DNA of 46,601 nucleotides, taken from an uncultured Acidimicrobiaceae bacterium (GTDB taxonomy: Bacteria > Actinomycetota > Acidimicrobiia > Acidimicrobiales > SZUA-35). Position 1 is the first letter of the stretch. Each line of letters begins with the position of its first letter. The DNA lies in assembly GCA_947259095.1 (NCBI GenBank), contig CAMYLA010000039.1, positions 1-46,601 of the forward strand, written 5' to 3'. Shown one piece after another: positions 31,675 to 40,874 of the stretch. Both the position numbers and the translations under genes were made by a program. Under the pieces are notes generated by a model that saw only the letters and a list, made by a program, of their open reading frames with translations, made no database searches and was not told the origin of the DNA.

Positions 31675-31845
31675 CTACGGATGCGTGTGATGTGGGATAC
31701 CGCCGTGGTCCTGGTCGGGCGACCTCGTGTGGGGTGCCTGGGAGTACAGGATGGCCACCGCCAGGAAGCCGAAGAAGACCACCGAGGGCCAGATCCTCGG
31801 GGTCAGCTTGCCGCCGACCGCCACGGTTCCCCTGACCAGGATCAT
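31675..31845 (-). pseudogene. Membrane protein fragment of unknown family
   Basis: The minus strand from ATG 31845 reads MILVRGTVAVGG, then RIWPSVVFFGFLAVAILY, one clear membrane helix, and a His-rich end. Codon third positions are strongly G/C. The frame continues upstream without a start behind a ribosome-binding site, so this is probably the tail of a transporter-like gene whose body is missing. Lies just downstream of the oxalyl-CoA decarboxylase-like gene on the same strand. Confidence 0.4.
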
Positions 31846-31973
31846 CAGCTGGCGACCCGATTGGAAACCCTGGGCCTCCACCAGCCCAGCCCGCAGCGCT
31901 GCCCTACTGGCCGGGATTGGTTGGGAAGGCGCTCGAACCCGATGACCCCTGGCGGAGGGCGGTGGTCGACCCC

Positions 31974-33629
31974 TCAGCGGGTCAGCCAGCCGTGGGCCTG
32001 GGGCTTTCGGCCGGCCTTCGGATCCAGTCGGACGTGCACGATTGCCGGGCCCTCCAGCTTCCCCGCGGCATCGAGGGCGGCCCGCAACTCGGCCGGATCC
32101 TCCACATGGTACGCCCCGGCCCCGAAGGCCTCGGCGATCTTCTCGTATCGGGCGGTCGGCAGATACATGTTTGGCGGGGGTGGGCCATCCTCCGGCAGCT
32201 CGTCCAGGCCGCCGCCGATCCCATTGTTGTTCAGGATCACAACGACCACCGGCAACCGGTGGCGGCAGATCGTTTCCATCTCCATCCCGCTGAACCCGAA
32301 CGCCGAGTCCCCCTGAACCGCCACCACCCGCCGGCCCGGGTTGCACACCGCGGCGCCGATGGCGAACCCCAGACCGATCCCCATCGTGCCGTAACTGCCG
32401 GCATCGAGCCGGTGCCGGGGGTTGGTGTTCGGCATCTGGGTCCGCCCGATGTCCATGGTGTTCGCACCCTCCCCGATGATGAGGTCGTCGGGTCGGAGCC
32501 ACTCGGCGATGTCGCGGAAGGCCCGGTAGTAATTCATCGGTGCTGACTCGTCGGCCTGCATGCCGGCGACCGCGTCCTCGTTCTCGGCGATCTTCTCGGC
32601 GATCGATCGACGCCATGGGCTGTCGGCCCGGTGCTGCCACGGGTCGTCGGCCAGTTCGGCGTTGAACTGGCCCATGACGGCCCTGCCGTCGCCGACCAGC
32701 GCCACCTCGGCCGGCACGTTGTGGCCGATCTGCTCAGGGTGGGAGTCGAGCTGGAGCACCTTGACGTCGGGATTGAACCGGGGTTCTTGGCCGTAATGCA
32801 TGATCCAGTTCAGCCGGGCCCCGGCCAACAGGATGACGTCGGCCTCCCGCAAGGCGTGGGAGCGGGCTGCGCCGACCGACAGGGGGTGGTCGTCGGGAAC
32901 CACCCCTTTGCCCATCGGCGACGCCAGGAACGGGACCTGGGTCCTATCGATGAACTGGCGAACCTCGTCCTCGGCTCTCGACCAGGCCATCCCCTTGCCG
33001 ACGATGACCAACGGCTTCTCGGCCTCTTTCACGACGGCGATCGCCCCACGGACCAGATCGGGCTCGGCATGGGCCCGGGGCGGCTCACCGACGGTCGGGG
33101 CGCTGCCGATGCCTGCCTCGTCGACCCTGCCGTCGATGACGTCGGCCGGCATGTCGAGGTAGACGGGCCCCGGCCGCCCGAACAGGGAGGTCCGGACCGC
33201 CTGCTCGACGTAGTACGGGATCCGGTCGTGGCTCTCGACCCTGCGGGCGTACTTGCACCAGGGGCTCACCGCCGCCACCTGGTCCTCCTCCTGGAAGGCT
33301 CCCATGCCGTTCTGGTCGGTCGGCGACGCCCCACCGATCAGGATCATTGGCCACAGATTCTCCTTGGCGTTGGCCAGACCGGCCAGGGCATGGATGACGC
33401 CGGGGCCCGACACCACGAGACAGCCCTGAGGTCGGCCGGTCAGGTAGCCGGCGGCCTGTGCGGCATAGGATGCCGACTGCTCATTGCGCATCCCGACGAA
33501 GTTGATGCCCTCGGACTGCATCGCCCTGGCCACCGGGACGACCGGGAATCCGACGATGCCGAAGACGTGGTCGACGCCCTGCTGCTTGAGGTTGCGGGCC
33601 AGGATCCTGGCCCCCGAGATGTCCGCCAT
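31974..33629 (-). CDS. Thiamine diphosphate enzyme, oxalyl-CoA decarboxylase-like
   Basis: This encodes 551 residues. Catalytic Glu lies in MRNEQSASYAAQAAGYLTG; the ThDP/Mg site is GDSAFGFSGMEMET with NNNGIGGG. Segments shared with oxalyl-CoA decarboxylase are ANAKENLWPMILIGG, FGRPGPVYLDMPADVI, ASPMGKGVVPDDHPL and GARLNWIMHYGQEPRF. 2-Hydroxyacyl-CoA lyase is a close alternative. The expected reaction is oxalyl-CoA to formyl-CoA plus CO2. The adjoining class III CoA-transferase gene, which would make the substrate, supports this assignment but is broken. Confidence 0.85.
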   Translation of the reverse strand: MADISGARILARNLKQQGVDHVFGIVGFPVVPVARAMQSEGINFVGMRNEQSASYAAQAAGYLTGRPQGCLVVSGPGVIHALAGLANAKENLWPMILIGGASPTDQNGMGAFQEEDQVAAVSPWCKYARRVESHDRIPYYVEQAVRTSLFGRPGPVYLDMPADVIDGRVDEAGIGSAPTVGEPPRAHAEPDLVRGAIAVVKEAEKPLVIVGKGMAWSRAEDEVRQFIDRTQVPFLASPMGKGVVPDDHPLSVGAARSHALREADVILLAGARLNWIMHYGQEPRFNPDVKVLQLDSHPEQIGHNVPAEVALVGDGRAVMGQFNAELADDPWQHRADSPWRRSIAEKIAENEDAVAGMQADESAPMNYYRAFRDIAEWLRPDDLIIGEGANTMDIGRTQMPNTNPRHRLDAGSYGTMGIGLGFAIGAAVCNPGRRVVAVQGDSAFGFSGMEMETICRHRLPVVVVILNNNGIGGGLDELPEDGPPPPNMYLPTARYEKIAEAFGAGAYHVEDPAELRAALDAAGKLEGPAIVHVRLDPKAGRKPQAHGWLTR

Positions 33630-33687
33630 GGTGATGGGCTCCTGTTTCGATGGGTGTGGTTCCGAGGCGTGTGGGCCGGCAGGTTGG

Positions 33688-34679
33688 TCAGCCTATGACC
33701 GAGCGTTGTTGGAGGTCGCCAAGCGCATCGGCGTCGAGGCCAAGCTCGTCGGCCAGGACCTCTGCGGTGTGGGCGCCGAGGCCGGGGGCCGCTTCCAGGT
33801 CAACTGCGCTGGCCGAGAGGCGGGGCGCCCAGCCGAGCATCGGGACCGAACCGTGCTCCGGGTGCTCGACGGCCTTGACGAACCCCCGCTCCACCAGGTG
33901 CGGATCGTGGATCAGGTCGGCGGTATCGAGCACCGGCCCCGCAGGCACCCCCGCCACCGCCAGCCTCTCGGCGACCTCGTACTTGGTGAAGCGATCGGTC
34001 CAGGCCTGGATCTCGGCACCCGGGGAGCGGCGTTCTCACCCCAGCCCGGTGCCATGGCGATGCGGGTCCGCATGAAGTAGGTCATGGCCTCCTGCATGGA
34101 GATCTCGATCCGTTGCCCCTCCCCCGTCCGCAACTTCTGCACGTAGGCGGCCACGATGGCCAGGGCCAGCTGCACGCCGGTGCCCGAGTCGCCGGTCGTC
34201 GGGCCCGGCAGCAGCGGTTCACCGTCGGGGTACCCGGTGGTCGACAGGGCCCCGGCCGTGGCCTGGGCCACCCCGTCGAAGCACTTACGATTGGCGTAGG
34301 GTCCCGACAGGCCGAATCCCTTGACCGAGGCGTAGATGATGCCGGGATTGGCCTGGCGGACGACGTCCTCGCCGATGTCGAGCTTGTCCACGACGCCGGG
34401 CCCGTAGTTCTCGACCAGAACGTCGAACCGGGGTGCCAGCCGTAGGAGCAGATCACGCCCCTCGGGCGTGCTGAGGTCGAGCACGACGCTGCGCTTGTTG
34501 CAGTTCCAGTACATGAAGTAATCCCGGGGCACGTTGTCCATGCCTCGGGCCGGGTCGCCGACCCCGGGAGGCTCGACTTTCACCACGTCGGCGCCGAACC
34601 AGGCCAGGGCCTGGGTGGCCGATGGCCCGGCCTCGTACTGGGTGAGGTCCAAGATCCGAAGTCCGTCCAGGGCTGGCAT
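33688..34679 (-). pseudogene. Class III CoA-transferase (formyl-CoA transferase-like), deletion and frameshift
   Basis: ATG 34679 follows GAGGGGG. The first ~240 residues are normal: LDGLRILDLTQYEAGPSATQ, VVKVEPPGVGDPARG, YFMYWNCNKRSVVLDLSTPE and GPTTGDSGTGVQLAL. After GWGENAAP the frame changes and the text resumes as AEIQAWTDRFTKYEVAERLA, then AGVPAGPVLDTADLIHDPH and the C-terminus. Roughly 70-80 residues are missing at the join, compared with about 410-430 in intact relatives. It would have moved CoA between formyl-CoA and oxalate for the neighbouring decarboxylase. Confidence 0.8.
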
Positions 34680-34855
34680 GTGTCCCCCTCTGCTGGCGAA
34701 GCGCCACACCGCGGTTGGCGAACCGGTGCGATGCGGACAGCTTACGGGCCAGACCGCCGCCCGTCAGATGCTGGCGCCCCCGCCGCCTGGCGCCGGTCGG
34801 CGCCAAGCGGTTTCCGGGGTTCCTCCGCCACGGACCATGCCGCCTCGGAGGAGGC

Positions 34856-36706
34856 TCAGGTCGGGTCGGGGTTCATCTCCCAATGGTCCGGCGACCGCCA
34901 CAGGGCGCCCGCGACCAGGGACCGGATGGCTGCCATCTCCGATGGCAGACGGGTGTGCAGCCGCATGAACAGCTCCTCGATCTGGAGCAGTTCGGCGTCC
35001 CACTCGGCTTGATCGACCGACAGGCACTCGAGGAACTGCTGCTCGGTGAAGTCCTCGAGCCCCTTCCAGTTGAGATCCTGGTAGCGGGGCATCCAGCCCA
35101 GTGGGCTCTCGACACCGACCGCCCGCCCCCGCGAGCGCTCCACGATCCATTGCAGGATCCGCATGTTGTCGCCGAAGCCGGGCCAGACGAACGAGCCGTC
35201 GGCGTCGCGACGGAACCAGTTGACCTCGAAGATCCGGGGAGGATTGTGGATGCGGCGGCCGAACGACAACCAGTGGTTGATGTAGTCACCCATGTGGTAG
35301 CCGGCGAAGGGCAACATGGCGAACGGGTCGCGACGTACCACCCCCTGCTCGCCGAACGCCGCCGCGGTGGTCTCCGAACCCATGGTGGCCGCCATGAACA
35401 CGCCGTACACCCAGTTGAAGCTCTGGACCACCAGCGGGATCGTGCCCGATCGGCGACCGCCGAACACGAAGGCGTTGATCGGCACACCCTTCGGGTCGTC
35501 CCAGTCCGGGTCGAGTGCCGGGTTCTGGGCCGCCGGAGCGGTGAACCGGGCGTTGGGGTGCGAGGCCTTGCCGTCGGACTCCGGGGTCCAGTCGTTGCCC
35601 TGCCAGTCGATGGCATGGGCCGGCGGGTCGCCGTCCATACCCTCCCACCACACATCCCCCGCGTCGGTGAGGGCGACGTTGGTGAAGATGGTGTTGGCCC
35701 GGATCGACTCCATCGCCGAGGGGTTCGTGTCGAACGAGGTGCCGGGGGCGACACCGAAGTAGCCGGCCTCGGGGTTGATGGCGTAGAGCTTGCCGTCGTC
35801 CGGAGACGGCTTGATCCAGGCGATGTCGTCACCGATGGTCGTGACCTTCCACCCCTCCTCCTGGAACGACGGGGGCGGGACGAGCATGGCGAAGTTCGTC
35901 TTCCCACAGGCGCTGGGGAAGGCGGCGGCGACAAATGTCTTCTCGCCGTTGGGATCGGTCACGCCCATGATCAACATATGCTCCGCCAGCCATCCGTCGT
36001 CGCGGGCCATCGTCGATGCGATGCGCAGGGCGAGACACTTCTTGCCCAGCAGTGCATTGCCGCCATAGCCGCTGCCGTAGCTCCAGATCGACCGCTCCTC
36101 GGGGAAGTGCACGATGTACTTCTCGTCCGGGTTGCACGGCCACGAAACGTCCTGCTCACCCTCGGCCAGTGGCGCACCAACGGTGTGCATGCAGGGAACG
36201 AAGCTGCCGTCCTCGCCGAGCACCTCGACGGCGTCGCGGCCCATCCGGGTCATGATCTTCATGTTGACCGCCACATAGGCGGAATCGGTGATCTCGACGC
36301 CGAGCTGGGCGATGTCGGATCCGAGTGGACCCATGCTGAACGGGATCACGTACATCGTGCGGCCGGCCATGCAACCGTCGAAGAGCCCGTTCAGGATGCC
36401 CTTCATCTGCTCGGGTTCCATCCAGTTGTTGGTCGGGCCGGCGTCGTCCGCGGTGCGGGAGCAGATGAAGGTGCGGTCCTCCACACGGGCCACATCACTG
36501 GGATCGGAACGGGCGAGGAAGCTGTTTGGCCGCTTCTCGTCGGCCAGCCGGATGAAGGTGCCGGCGTCGACCAGCTCCTGGCACAGGCGGTCGTACTCCT
36601 CGTCGGAGCCGTCACACCAGTAGACATCGGCGGGGGTACACAGCGCCACCATCTCCTCAACCCAGGATTTCAGCGCGTCATGCTTCACGTAATCAGGAAC
36701 ATTCAT
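34856..36706 (-). CDS. pckG: Phosphoenolpyruvate carboxykinase (GTP)
   Basis: This encodes 616 residues, full length. GTP-type signatures: [20 protein letters not shown], the P-loop region [23 protein letters not shown] (metal Asp), [14 protein letters not shown] and [13 protein letters not shown]. It converts oxaloacetate and GTP to PEP and CO2, the entry to gluconeogenesis, suited to growth on acids such as those produced by the neighbouring catabolic genes. A GGAGA precedes the ATG. The gene is intact, unlike the CoA-transferase just downstream. Confidence 0.96.
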   Translation of the reverse strand: MNVPDYVKHDALKSWVEEMVALCTPADVYWCDGSDEEYDRLCQELVDAGTFIRLADEKRPNSFLARSDPSDVARVEDRTFICSRTADDAGPTNNWMEPEQMKGILNGLFDGCMAGRTMYVIPFSMGPLGSDIAQLGVEITDSAYVAVNMKIMTRMGRDAVEVLGEDGSFVPCMHTVGAPLAEGEQDVSWPCNPDEKYIVHFPEERSIWSYGSGYGGNALLGKKCLALRIASTMARDDGWLAEHMLIMGVTDPNGEKTFVAAAFPSACGKTNFAMLVPPPSFQEEGWKVTTIGDDIAWIKPSPDDGKLYAINPEAGYFGVAPGTSFDTNPSAMESIRANTIFTNVALTDAGDVWWEGMDGDPPAHAIDWQGNDWTPESDGKASHPNARFTAPAAQNPALDPDWDDPKGVPINAFVFGGRRSGTIPLVVQSFNWVYGVFMAATMGSETTAAAFGEQGVVRRDPFAMLPFAGYHMGDYINHWLSFGRRIHNPPRIFEVNWFRRDADGSFVWPGFGDNMRILQWIVERSRGRAVGVESPLGWMPRYQDLNWKGLEDFTEQQFLECLSVDQAEWDAELLQIEELFMRLHTRLPSEMAAIRSLVAGALWRSPDHWEMNPDPT

Positions 36707-37048
36707 GGGTCAGAGTCTCCACCACGGCATCCGTCGCGTCCAGAGACCAAAGTCACCCTTCTCCCCGTTCGGCCGGCGCAGGTTGACCGTCGAAACCTCA
36801 CGGGCGGGGCCACCGCCACCCGACCCGGCCGTGAACAGCCCGACAACGAGGCCCCAACGGTGGTGGCGCCGACGCCGGCCCATCCCCCGCTGCTCGATCG
36901 CGACCGAAACGGGCTCGCCGGCGACACCGTCAGGGGCGCGGCCAGTACCTCTCGGCTGGCTGCCACGCAGGCCTGCACGGGTGATCACCGGCATGGCTGG
37001 TGACGTTGTGCTCTGGTCCAGCGTCACCCCCGAATCGACAATGATCGC
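36707..37048. other. Divergent intergenic region
   Basis: This lies between pckG (minus) and the GNAT-thioredoxin gene (plus). No gene was found. GAGAC, CAAA, GTCAC at 36743-36756 is a weak relative of the GGGAC-N4-GTCCC sites seen at 21077-29996. Confidence 0.3.
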
Positions 37049-37894
37049 ATGTGGCAGAGATGGCGACACAGCGAGTCCGCAGCGGGCCCGATACGGGTCG
37101 TCGACCTTTCCGAACGGTACCTGGGGTCGTATCTGGTGTGCCTGGAGGACTGGTCGTCGGAGATGGACGAGGCCGGGGATCACAAGGCCCGCTGGTTCGA
37201 GAAGGCTCGTGCGCAGGGCCTGCGGGTGAAGCTGGCGGTCGACGCCGACGATCGCCCGTTGGCCATGGTCCAGTACGTTCCGATCGAGTTGTCGCCGGCC
37301 CAGGGCGAAGACCTGTACATGATCCTGTGCATCTGGGTTCACGGCCACCGTGAAGGGGTCGGGGATGTGCAAGGACGAGGCATCGGCACCACGCTGCTCA
37401 CCGCAGCCGAGGAGGATGCTCGAGCACTGGGGGCCAAGGGGATGGCCGCCTGGGGCTTGCACCTCCCGGTGTGGATGAAGGCGTCCTGGTTCAAGAAACA
37501 CGGCTACCGGGGTGTCGACCGGATCGGGGTACGGGAGCTGGTGTGGAAGCCGTTCGTGGCCGGGGCACGAGAACCCCGCTGGATCCAGGAACAGCCGGTG
37601 ACGATCGGTGACACCGGCAAGGTCGAGGTCACCGCCTTCCAGACCGGATGGTGCCCGGCCGCCAACCTGGTGTACGAACGGGCCCGCCGTGCGGCCGACG
37701 AATTGGGATCCGATGTTCACTTCACGACCATCGACACCTCGGAACGTGAGACGATGATCCGGTGCGGTCGGTCCGATGAGGTTCTGGTGGACGGCCGACC
37801 GCTCCAGCGGGCCGCACCGCCGTCCTACGAGGCGGTCCGGCGCAAGATCGCCAGGCGGCTCCGCCGACGACGCCTCAGGGGAACGCCCGGATGA
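37049..37894 (+). CDS. GNAT acetyltransferase with C-terminal thioredoxin-like domain
   Basis: This encodes 281 residues from ATG 37049. Residues 15-165 are a GNAT domain with the acetyl-CoA loop GRGIGTTLLTAAEEDARALG and the closing SWFKKHGYRGVDRIG. Residues 190-265 look like a thioredoxin-like domain: VEVTAFQTGWCPAANLVYER with a CPAA sequence in place of CxxC, and VHFTTIDTSERETM. The protein ends in a highly basic tail (RRKIARRLRRRRLRG). Substrate unknown. No ribosome-binding site, so a leaderless transcript is possible. Confidence 0.8.
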   Translation: MWQRWRHSESAAGPIRVVDLSERYLGSYLVCLEDWSSEMDEAGDHKARWFEKARAQGLRVKLAVDADDRPLAMVQYVPIELSPAQGEDLYMILCIWVHGHREGVGDVQGRGIGTTLLTAAEEDARALGAKGMAAWGLHLPVWMKASWFKKHGYRGVDRIGVRELVWKPFVAGAREPRWIQEQPVTIGDTGKVEVTAFQTGWCPAANLVYERARRAADELGSDVHFTTIDTSERETMIRCGRSDEVLVDGRPLQRAAPPSYEAVRRKIARRLRRRRLRGTPG

Positions 37895-38022
37895 TCGATC
37901 GAACAGAGCCCTTTGCCCCTACTCCCGGCCGCTGCATTCCTGCAGGATGAGGTGATCATGGGGTCCCAACTCGGTCAGCTGCCCGCATCGATCAACGTAA
38001 TCCACACGAGCGAGGAAGCGGG

Positions 38023-38631
38023 ATGAGCGGCGGGTCCCTGGCCGACTATGTCGCCCTCGATCCGGCGTCGGGTCTCTGGGAACGGGTCTTCACCGTCGCC
38101 CCGCTGGTCCTGATCGGTTCGCTCGAACCCGATGGCACGATCGACCTGGCACCGAAGCACATGGTGACACCTGTGGGCTGGGGGCCGTACTTCGGTTTCG
38201 TCTGCACCCCCCGCCACGCCACCTATCGCAACGTCACCCGCCAGGGCACGTTCACCGTCAGCTACCTCCGGCCAGACCAGGTGGTGCTTTCCAGCCTCAC
38301 CGCCGCCCCCCGCTGCGAGGACGACTCGAAACCGATCGTCGAAGCCCTCGACACGTTCCCCGCCGGTGAGAGTGGCGACGCCTTCGTCCGCGGCGGCTAC
38401 CTCTACCTGGAATGCCGCACCCACACCATCACTGACGGGTTCGGGACGAACAGCCTGATCGTCGGCGAGATCACCGCCGCCTATGCCGACGAGGATGCGC
38501 TGCGGATTTCGGACGGCGACGACCAGGCAGCGGTGGAACGCTCGCCGCTGCTGGCCTACGTCGCCCCCGGCCGGTGGAGTGAGATTCGAACCACTCTGTC
38601 CTTCCCCTTCCCCGCCGGGTTCGAACGGTGA
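38023..38631 (+). CDS. Flavin reductase-like FMN-binding split-barrel protein
   Basis: This encodes 202 residues. The split-barrel opening VAPLVLIGSLEPDGTIDLAPKH, then the FMN-phosphate region GFVCTPRHATYRNVTRQGTFTVSY, fit the flavin reductase-like domain. It may reduce flavin for a monooxygenase or act on its own. It stands 13 bases before an M20 peptidase gene and may share an operon with it and the P-loop gene. Confidence 0.82.
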   Translation: MSGGSLADYVALDPASGLWERVFTVAPLVLIGSLEPDGTIDLAPKHMVTPVGWGPYFGFVCTPRHATYRNVTRQGTFTVSYLRPDQVVLSSLTAAPRCEDDSKPIVEALDTFPAGESGDAFVRGGYLYLECRTHTITDGFGTNSLIVGEITAAYADEDALRISDGDDQAAVERSPLLAYVAPGRWSEIRTTLSFPFPAGFER

Positions 38632-38644
38632 GGGCCGGCAACTA

Positions 38645-39793
38645 GTGGACGATCTCGCAGCCGACCTCACCACCTACCTGGCCCAGACCCGGGACGAACA
38701 GATCGAGCTGCTGCGGCGCCTCGTGGTCGCCGAGTCGCCCTCACTCGTCCCCGCAGCCCAGGACGAGATCATGGGCATTCTCGAAGGCGAGCTACAGGGT
38801 GTCGATCTCGAGGTCGAGCACGTCCCCGGCGAGCAGTCCGGGGGCCATCTGCTGGCCCGGCCGAAATCGATTGGTGGCACCGGAACCCAACTCCTTGTGG
38901 GCCACTGCGACACGGTCTGGCCGCTCGGCACGCTGGAACAGCGGCCGGTTGCGATCCGCGATGGCCGCATGACCGGACCCGGCGTGTACGACATGAAGGC
39001 CGGACTGACGCAGATCATCTTTGCCCTCCGGGCTCTTCGGGAGGTGGGAACACCGCCGGCCCTGCAACCGCTGGTCTTCGTCAACTCCGACGAGGAGATC
39101 GGCAGCCGGGAGTCACGGGAGCACGTCCAGGCCCTGGCCAGGGTGGTCGACCGGGCGCTGGTGCTCGAACCCTCGCTCGGCCCTTCCGGCAAGCTGAAGA
39201 CGGCCCGCAAGGGCTCCGGTCGGTTCACGCTGACGGTCAAGGGGCGGGCGGCCCACGCCGGGCTCGACCCCGATGCCGGGGCCAGCGCCATCCTCGAGTT
39301 GTCGTTCCTCATCCAGAAGCTCTTCGCCCTCAATGATGGCGACCGTGGTATCAGCGTCAACGTCGGCATGATCGACGGTGGTCTCCGGCCGAACGTCATC
39401 GCCCCCAACAGCAGCGCCATCGTGGACGTGCGGGTGCTCCACCAGGAGGACGTCGCTCCCGTCGAAGCGGCGATACGCAACCTGCAGCCGAGCACACCCG
39501 GCGTCGAGATCGAAGTGGAGGGCCGTATGGGTCGTCCACCGCTGGGTCACAACGAGCGGAACGGTACCCTGTGGGACCTGGCCCAACGTTGCGGTGGAGC
39601 CCTGGGGATCGAGCTCGACCAGGGCACCGCAGGTGGAGGCTCGGACGGCAACTACACCAGCCTCTACACCGCAACGCTGGACGGCCTCGGCGCAGTGGGC
39701 GACGGAGCCCACGCCGAGCACGAATACGTCGAGATCGCCCCCACGATCGAACGCACCGCCCTCCTGGCGCTCCTGCTGGCCAGCCCGCAATGA
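38645..39793 (+). CDS. M20-family metallopeptidase/deacylase
   Basis: This encodes 382 residues from GTG 38645. Di-zinc site: LVGHCDTVWPLG (His, Asp), GVYDMKAGL (bridging Asp) and NSDEEIGS (catalytic and ligand Glu). The dimerisation domain begins GRAAHAGLDPDAGASA. The final His ligand lies in GAVGDGAHAEHEYV. It resembles CPG2-type glutamate carboxypeptidases and N-acyl amino acid deacylases, cytoplasmic with no signal peptide. The neighbours suggest processing of an acylated amino acid, but this is inference. Confidence 0.9.
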   Translation: MDDLAADLTTYLAQTRDEQIELLRRLVVAESPSLVPAAQDEIMGILEGELQGVDLEVEHVPGEQSGGHLLARPKSIGGTGTQLLVGHCDTVWPLGTLEQRPVAIRDGRMTGPGVYDMKAGLTQIIFALRALREVGTPPALQPLVFVNSDEEIGSRESREHVQALARVVDRALVLEPSLGPSGKLKTARKGSGRFTLTVKGRAAHAGLDPDAGASAILELSFLIQKLFALNDGDRGISVNVGMIDGGLRPNVIAPNSSAIVDVRVLHQEDVAPVEAAIRNLQPSTPGVEIEVEGRMGRPPLGHNERNGTLWDLAQRCGGALGIELDQGTAGGGSDGNYTSLYTATLDGLGAVGDGAHAEHEYVEIAPTIERTALLALLLASPQ

Positions 39794-39837
39794 ACCATCA
39801 AGCCGTCTCCAACCTCTCGTAGCCAAAGGAGGAATCG

Positions 39838-40854
39838 ATGGGCGAGAAACTGTTCCTGAGCTCGTTGACCCGGATCAGCCCGTTCGCCGAAACGACGCCG
39901 GGTGTGGAACCGCGACCTCGAGCGGATTGGAAGACCGGCGACTACGTGGTGATCGAGATCCTCGAAACCGCCAGGGCCCGGGCCCAGAACGTCGAATTGG
40001 CCGACGGTCGCATGGCCGAGGCCTATGCTCGGTCCAGGATCGTTGGTGCGCTCGGCGAGCGTGCCGCAACCCTCGAGTCGGTCGGCAGTTGGCGGGCCGT
40101 CGGCGACGACGGTGCGGTGAACATGATGACCGCAGCCGGACTGGTCGGTCTCATCACCTCCCGTTCGGCTCTGATGCCCCCGGTCATCCCGGCCCGCTAC
40201 CTCGGCCACGCCACCCTCGATGGTCGACCGGTGGCGATGCAAGACTTTGTTCCCCAACCCAGTGGGGCCGACTTCAAGGTCCCGGTTGTCCTCATCATCG
40301 GCACCTCGATGTCCTCCGGCAAGACGATCGCCGGCCGGGTCGTGGTGTGGCTGCTCAAGCAGCGGGGCTTGAAGGTGGTCGGGGCCAAGCTGACCGGCGC
40401 CGGCCGCTACCGCGATGTGCTGAGCCTGGCCGATGCCGGGGCGGACGCGATCTGCGATTTCGTCGACGGTGGTCTTCCGTCCAGCATCTGCGATGAAGCC
40501 GAGTACCGCCGGGGGCTCGGGGTGGTGCTGGACACCATCGCCGCCGAGCGGCCGGACGTGGTGGTGGCCGAGGCCGGAGCATCACCGCTGGAGCCCTACA
40601 ACGGCATGGCGGTGGTCGAAGCCCTCGGCGACGTCGTGGCCTTCACCTTGCTGGCCGCCTCCGATCCCTATGCCGTGAGCGGCGTGATGACGGCGTTCGA
40701 TCTCCGGCCCGATGTGGTCGGTGGCGTGGCCACGAGTACCAGTGCGGGAATCGACCTGATCGAGAAGCTGACCGGGCTCCCCGCGGTCAACGTCTTGCGA
40801 TCGGAGCACCACCCCCAGCTCGACGCGATGTTGGCGAAAGAGCTGGGGCTCTGA
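39838..40854 (+). CDS. P-loop NTPase, DUF1611/DTBS-like
   Basis: This encodes 338 residues, with AAAGGAGG before the ATG. Residues 1-145 form an N-terminal domain without a recognised motif. Residues 150-335 form a deth iobiotin synthetase-like P-loop domain: LIIGTSMSSGKTIAGRVV (Walker A), GAKLTGAGRYRDVLSLADAG and VVVAEAGASPLEPYNG (Walker B-like). The order resembles DUF1611 proteins, one group of which (DgcN) acetylates D-glutamate before an M20 enzyme acts; the M20 gene next door makes that comparison attractive. True function unknown. Confidence 0.65.
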   Translation: MGEKLFLSSLTRISPFAETTPGVEPRPRADWKTGDYVVIEILETARARAQNVELADGRMAEAYARSRIVGALGERAATLESVGSWRAVGDDGAVNMMTAAGLVGLITSRSALMPPVIPARYLGHATLDGRPVAMQDFVPQPSGADFKVPVVLIIGTSMSSGKTIAGRVVVWLLKQRGLKVVGAKLTGAGRYRDVLSLADAGADAICDFVDGGLPSSICDEAEYRRGLGVVLDTIAAERPDVVVAEAGASPLEPYNGMAVVEALGDVVAFTLLAASDPYAVSGVMTAFDLRPDVVGGVATSTSAGIDLIEKLTGLPAVNVLRSEHHPQLDAMLAKELGL

Positions 40855-40868
40855 CCACCACGGTGGTC
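40853..40868. terminator. Hairpin between convergent genes
   Basis: GACCACC and GGTGGTC form a perfect 7-bp stem over AC, overlapping the P-loop gene's stop and lying just before the enoyl-CoA hydratase stop. There is no T tract; a weak bidirectional terminator is likely. Confidence 0.4.
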
Positions 40869-40874
40869 GTCACC

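Noticed and set aside
36743..36756. Sixth DosR-like site upstream of pckG
   Set aside because: GAGAC-CAAA-GTCAC breaks both conserved halves; too weak to list with the other five.
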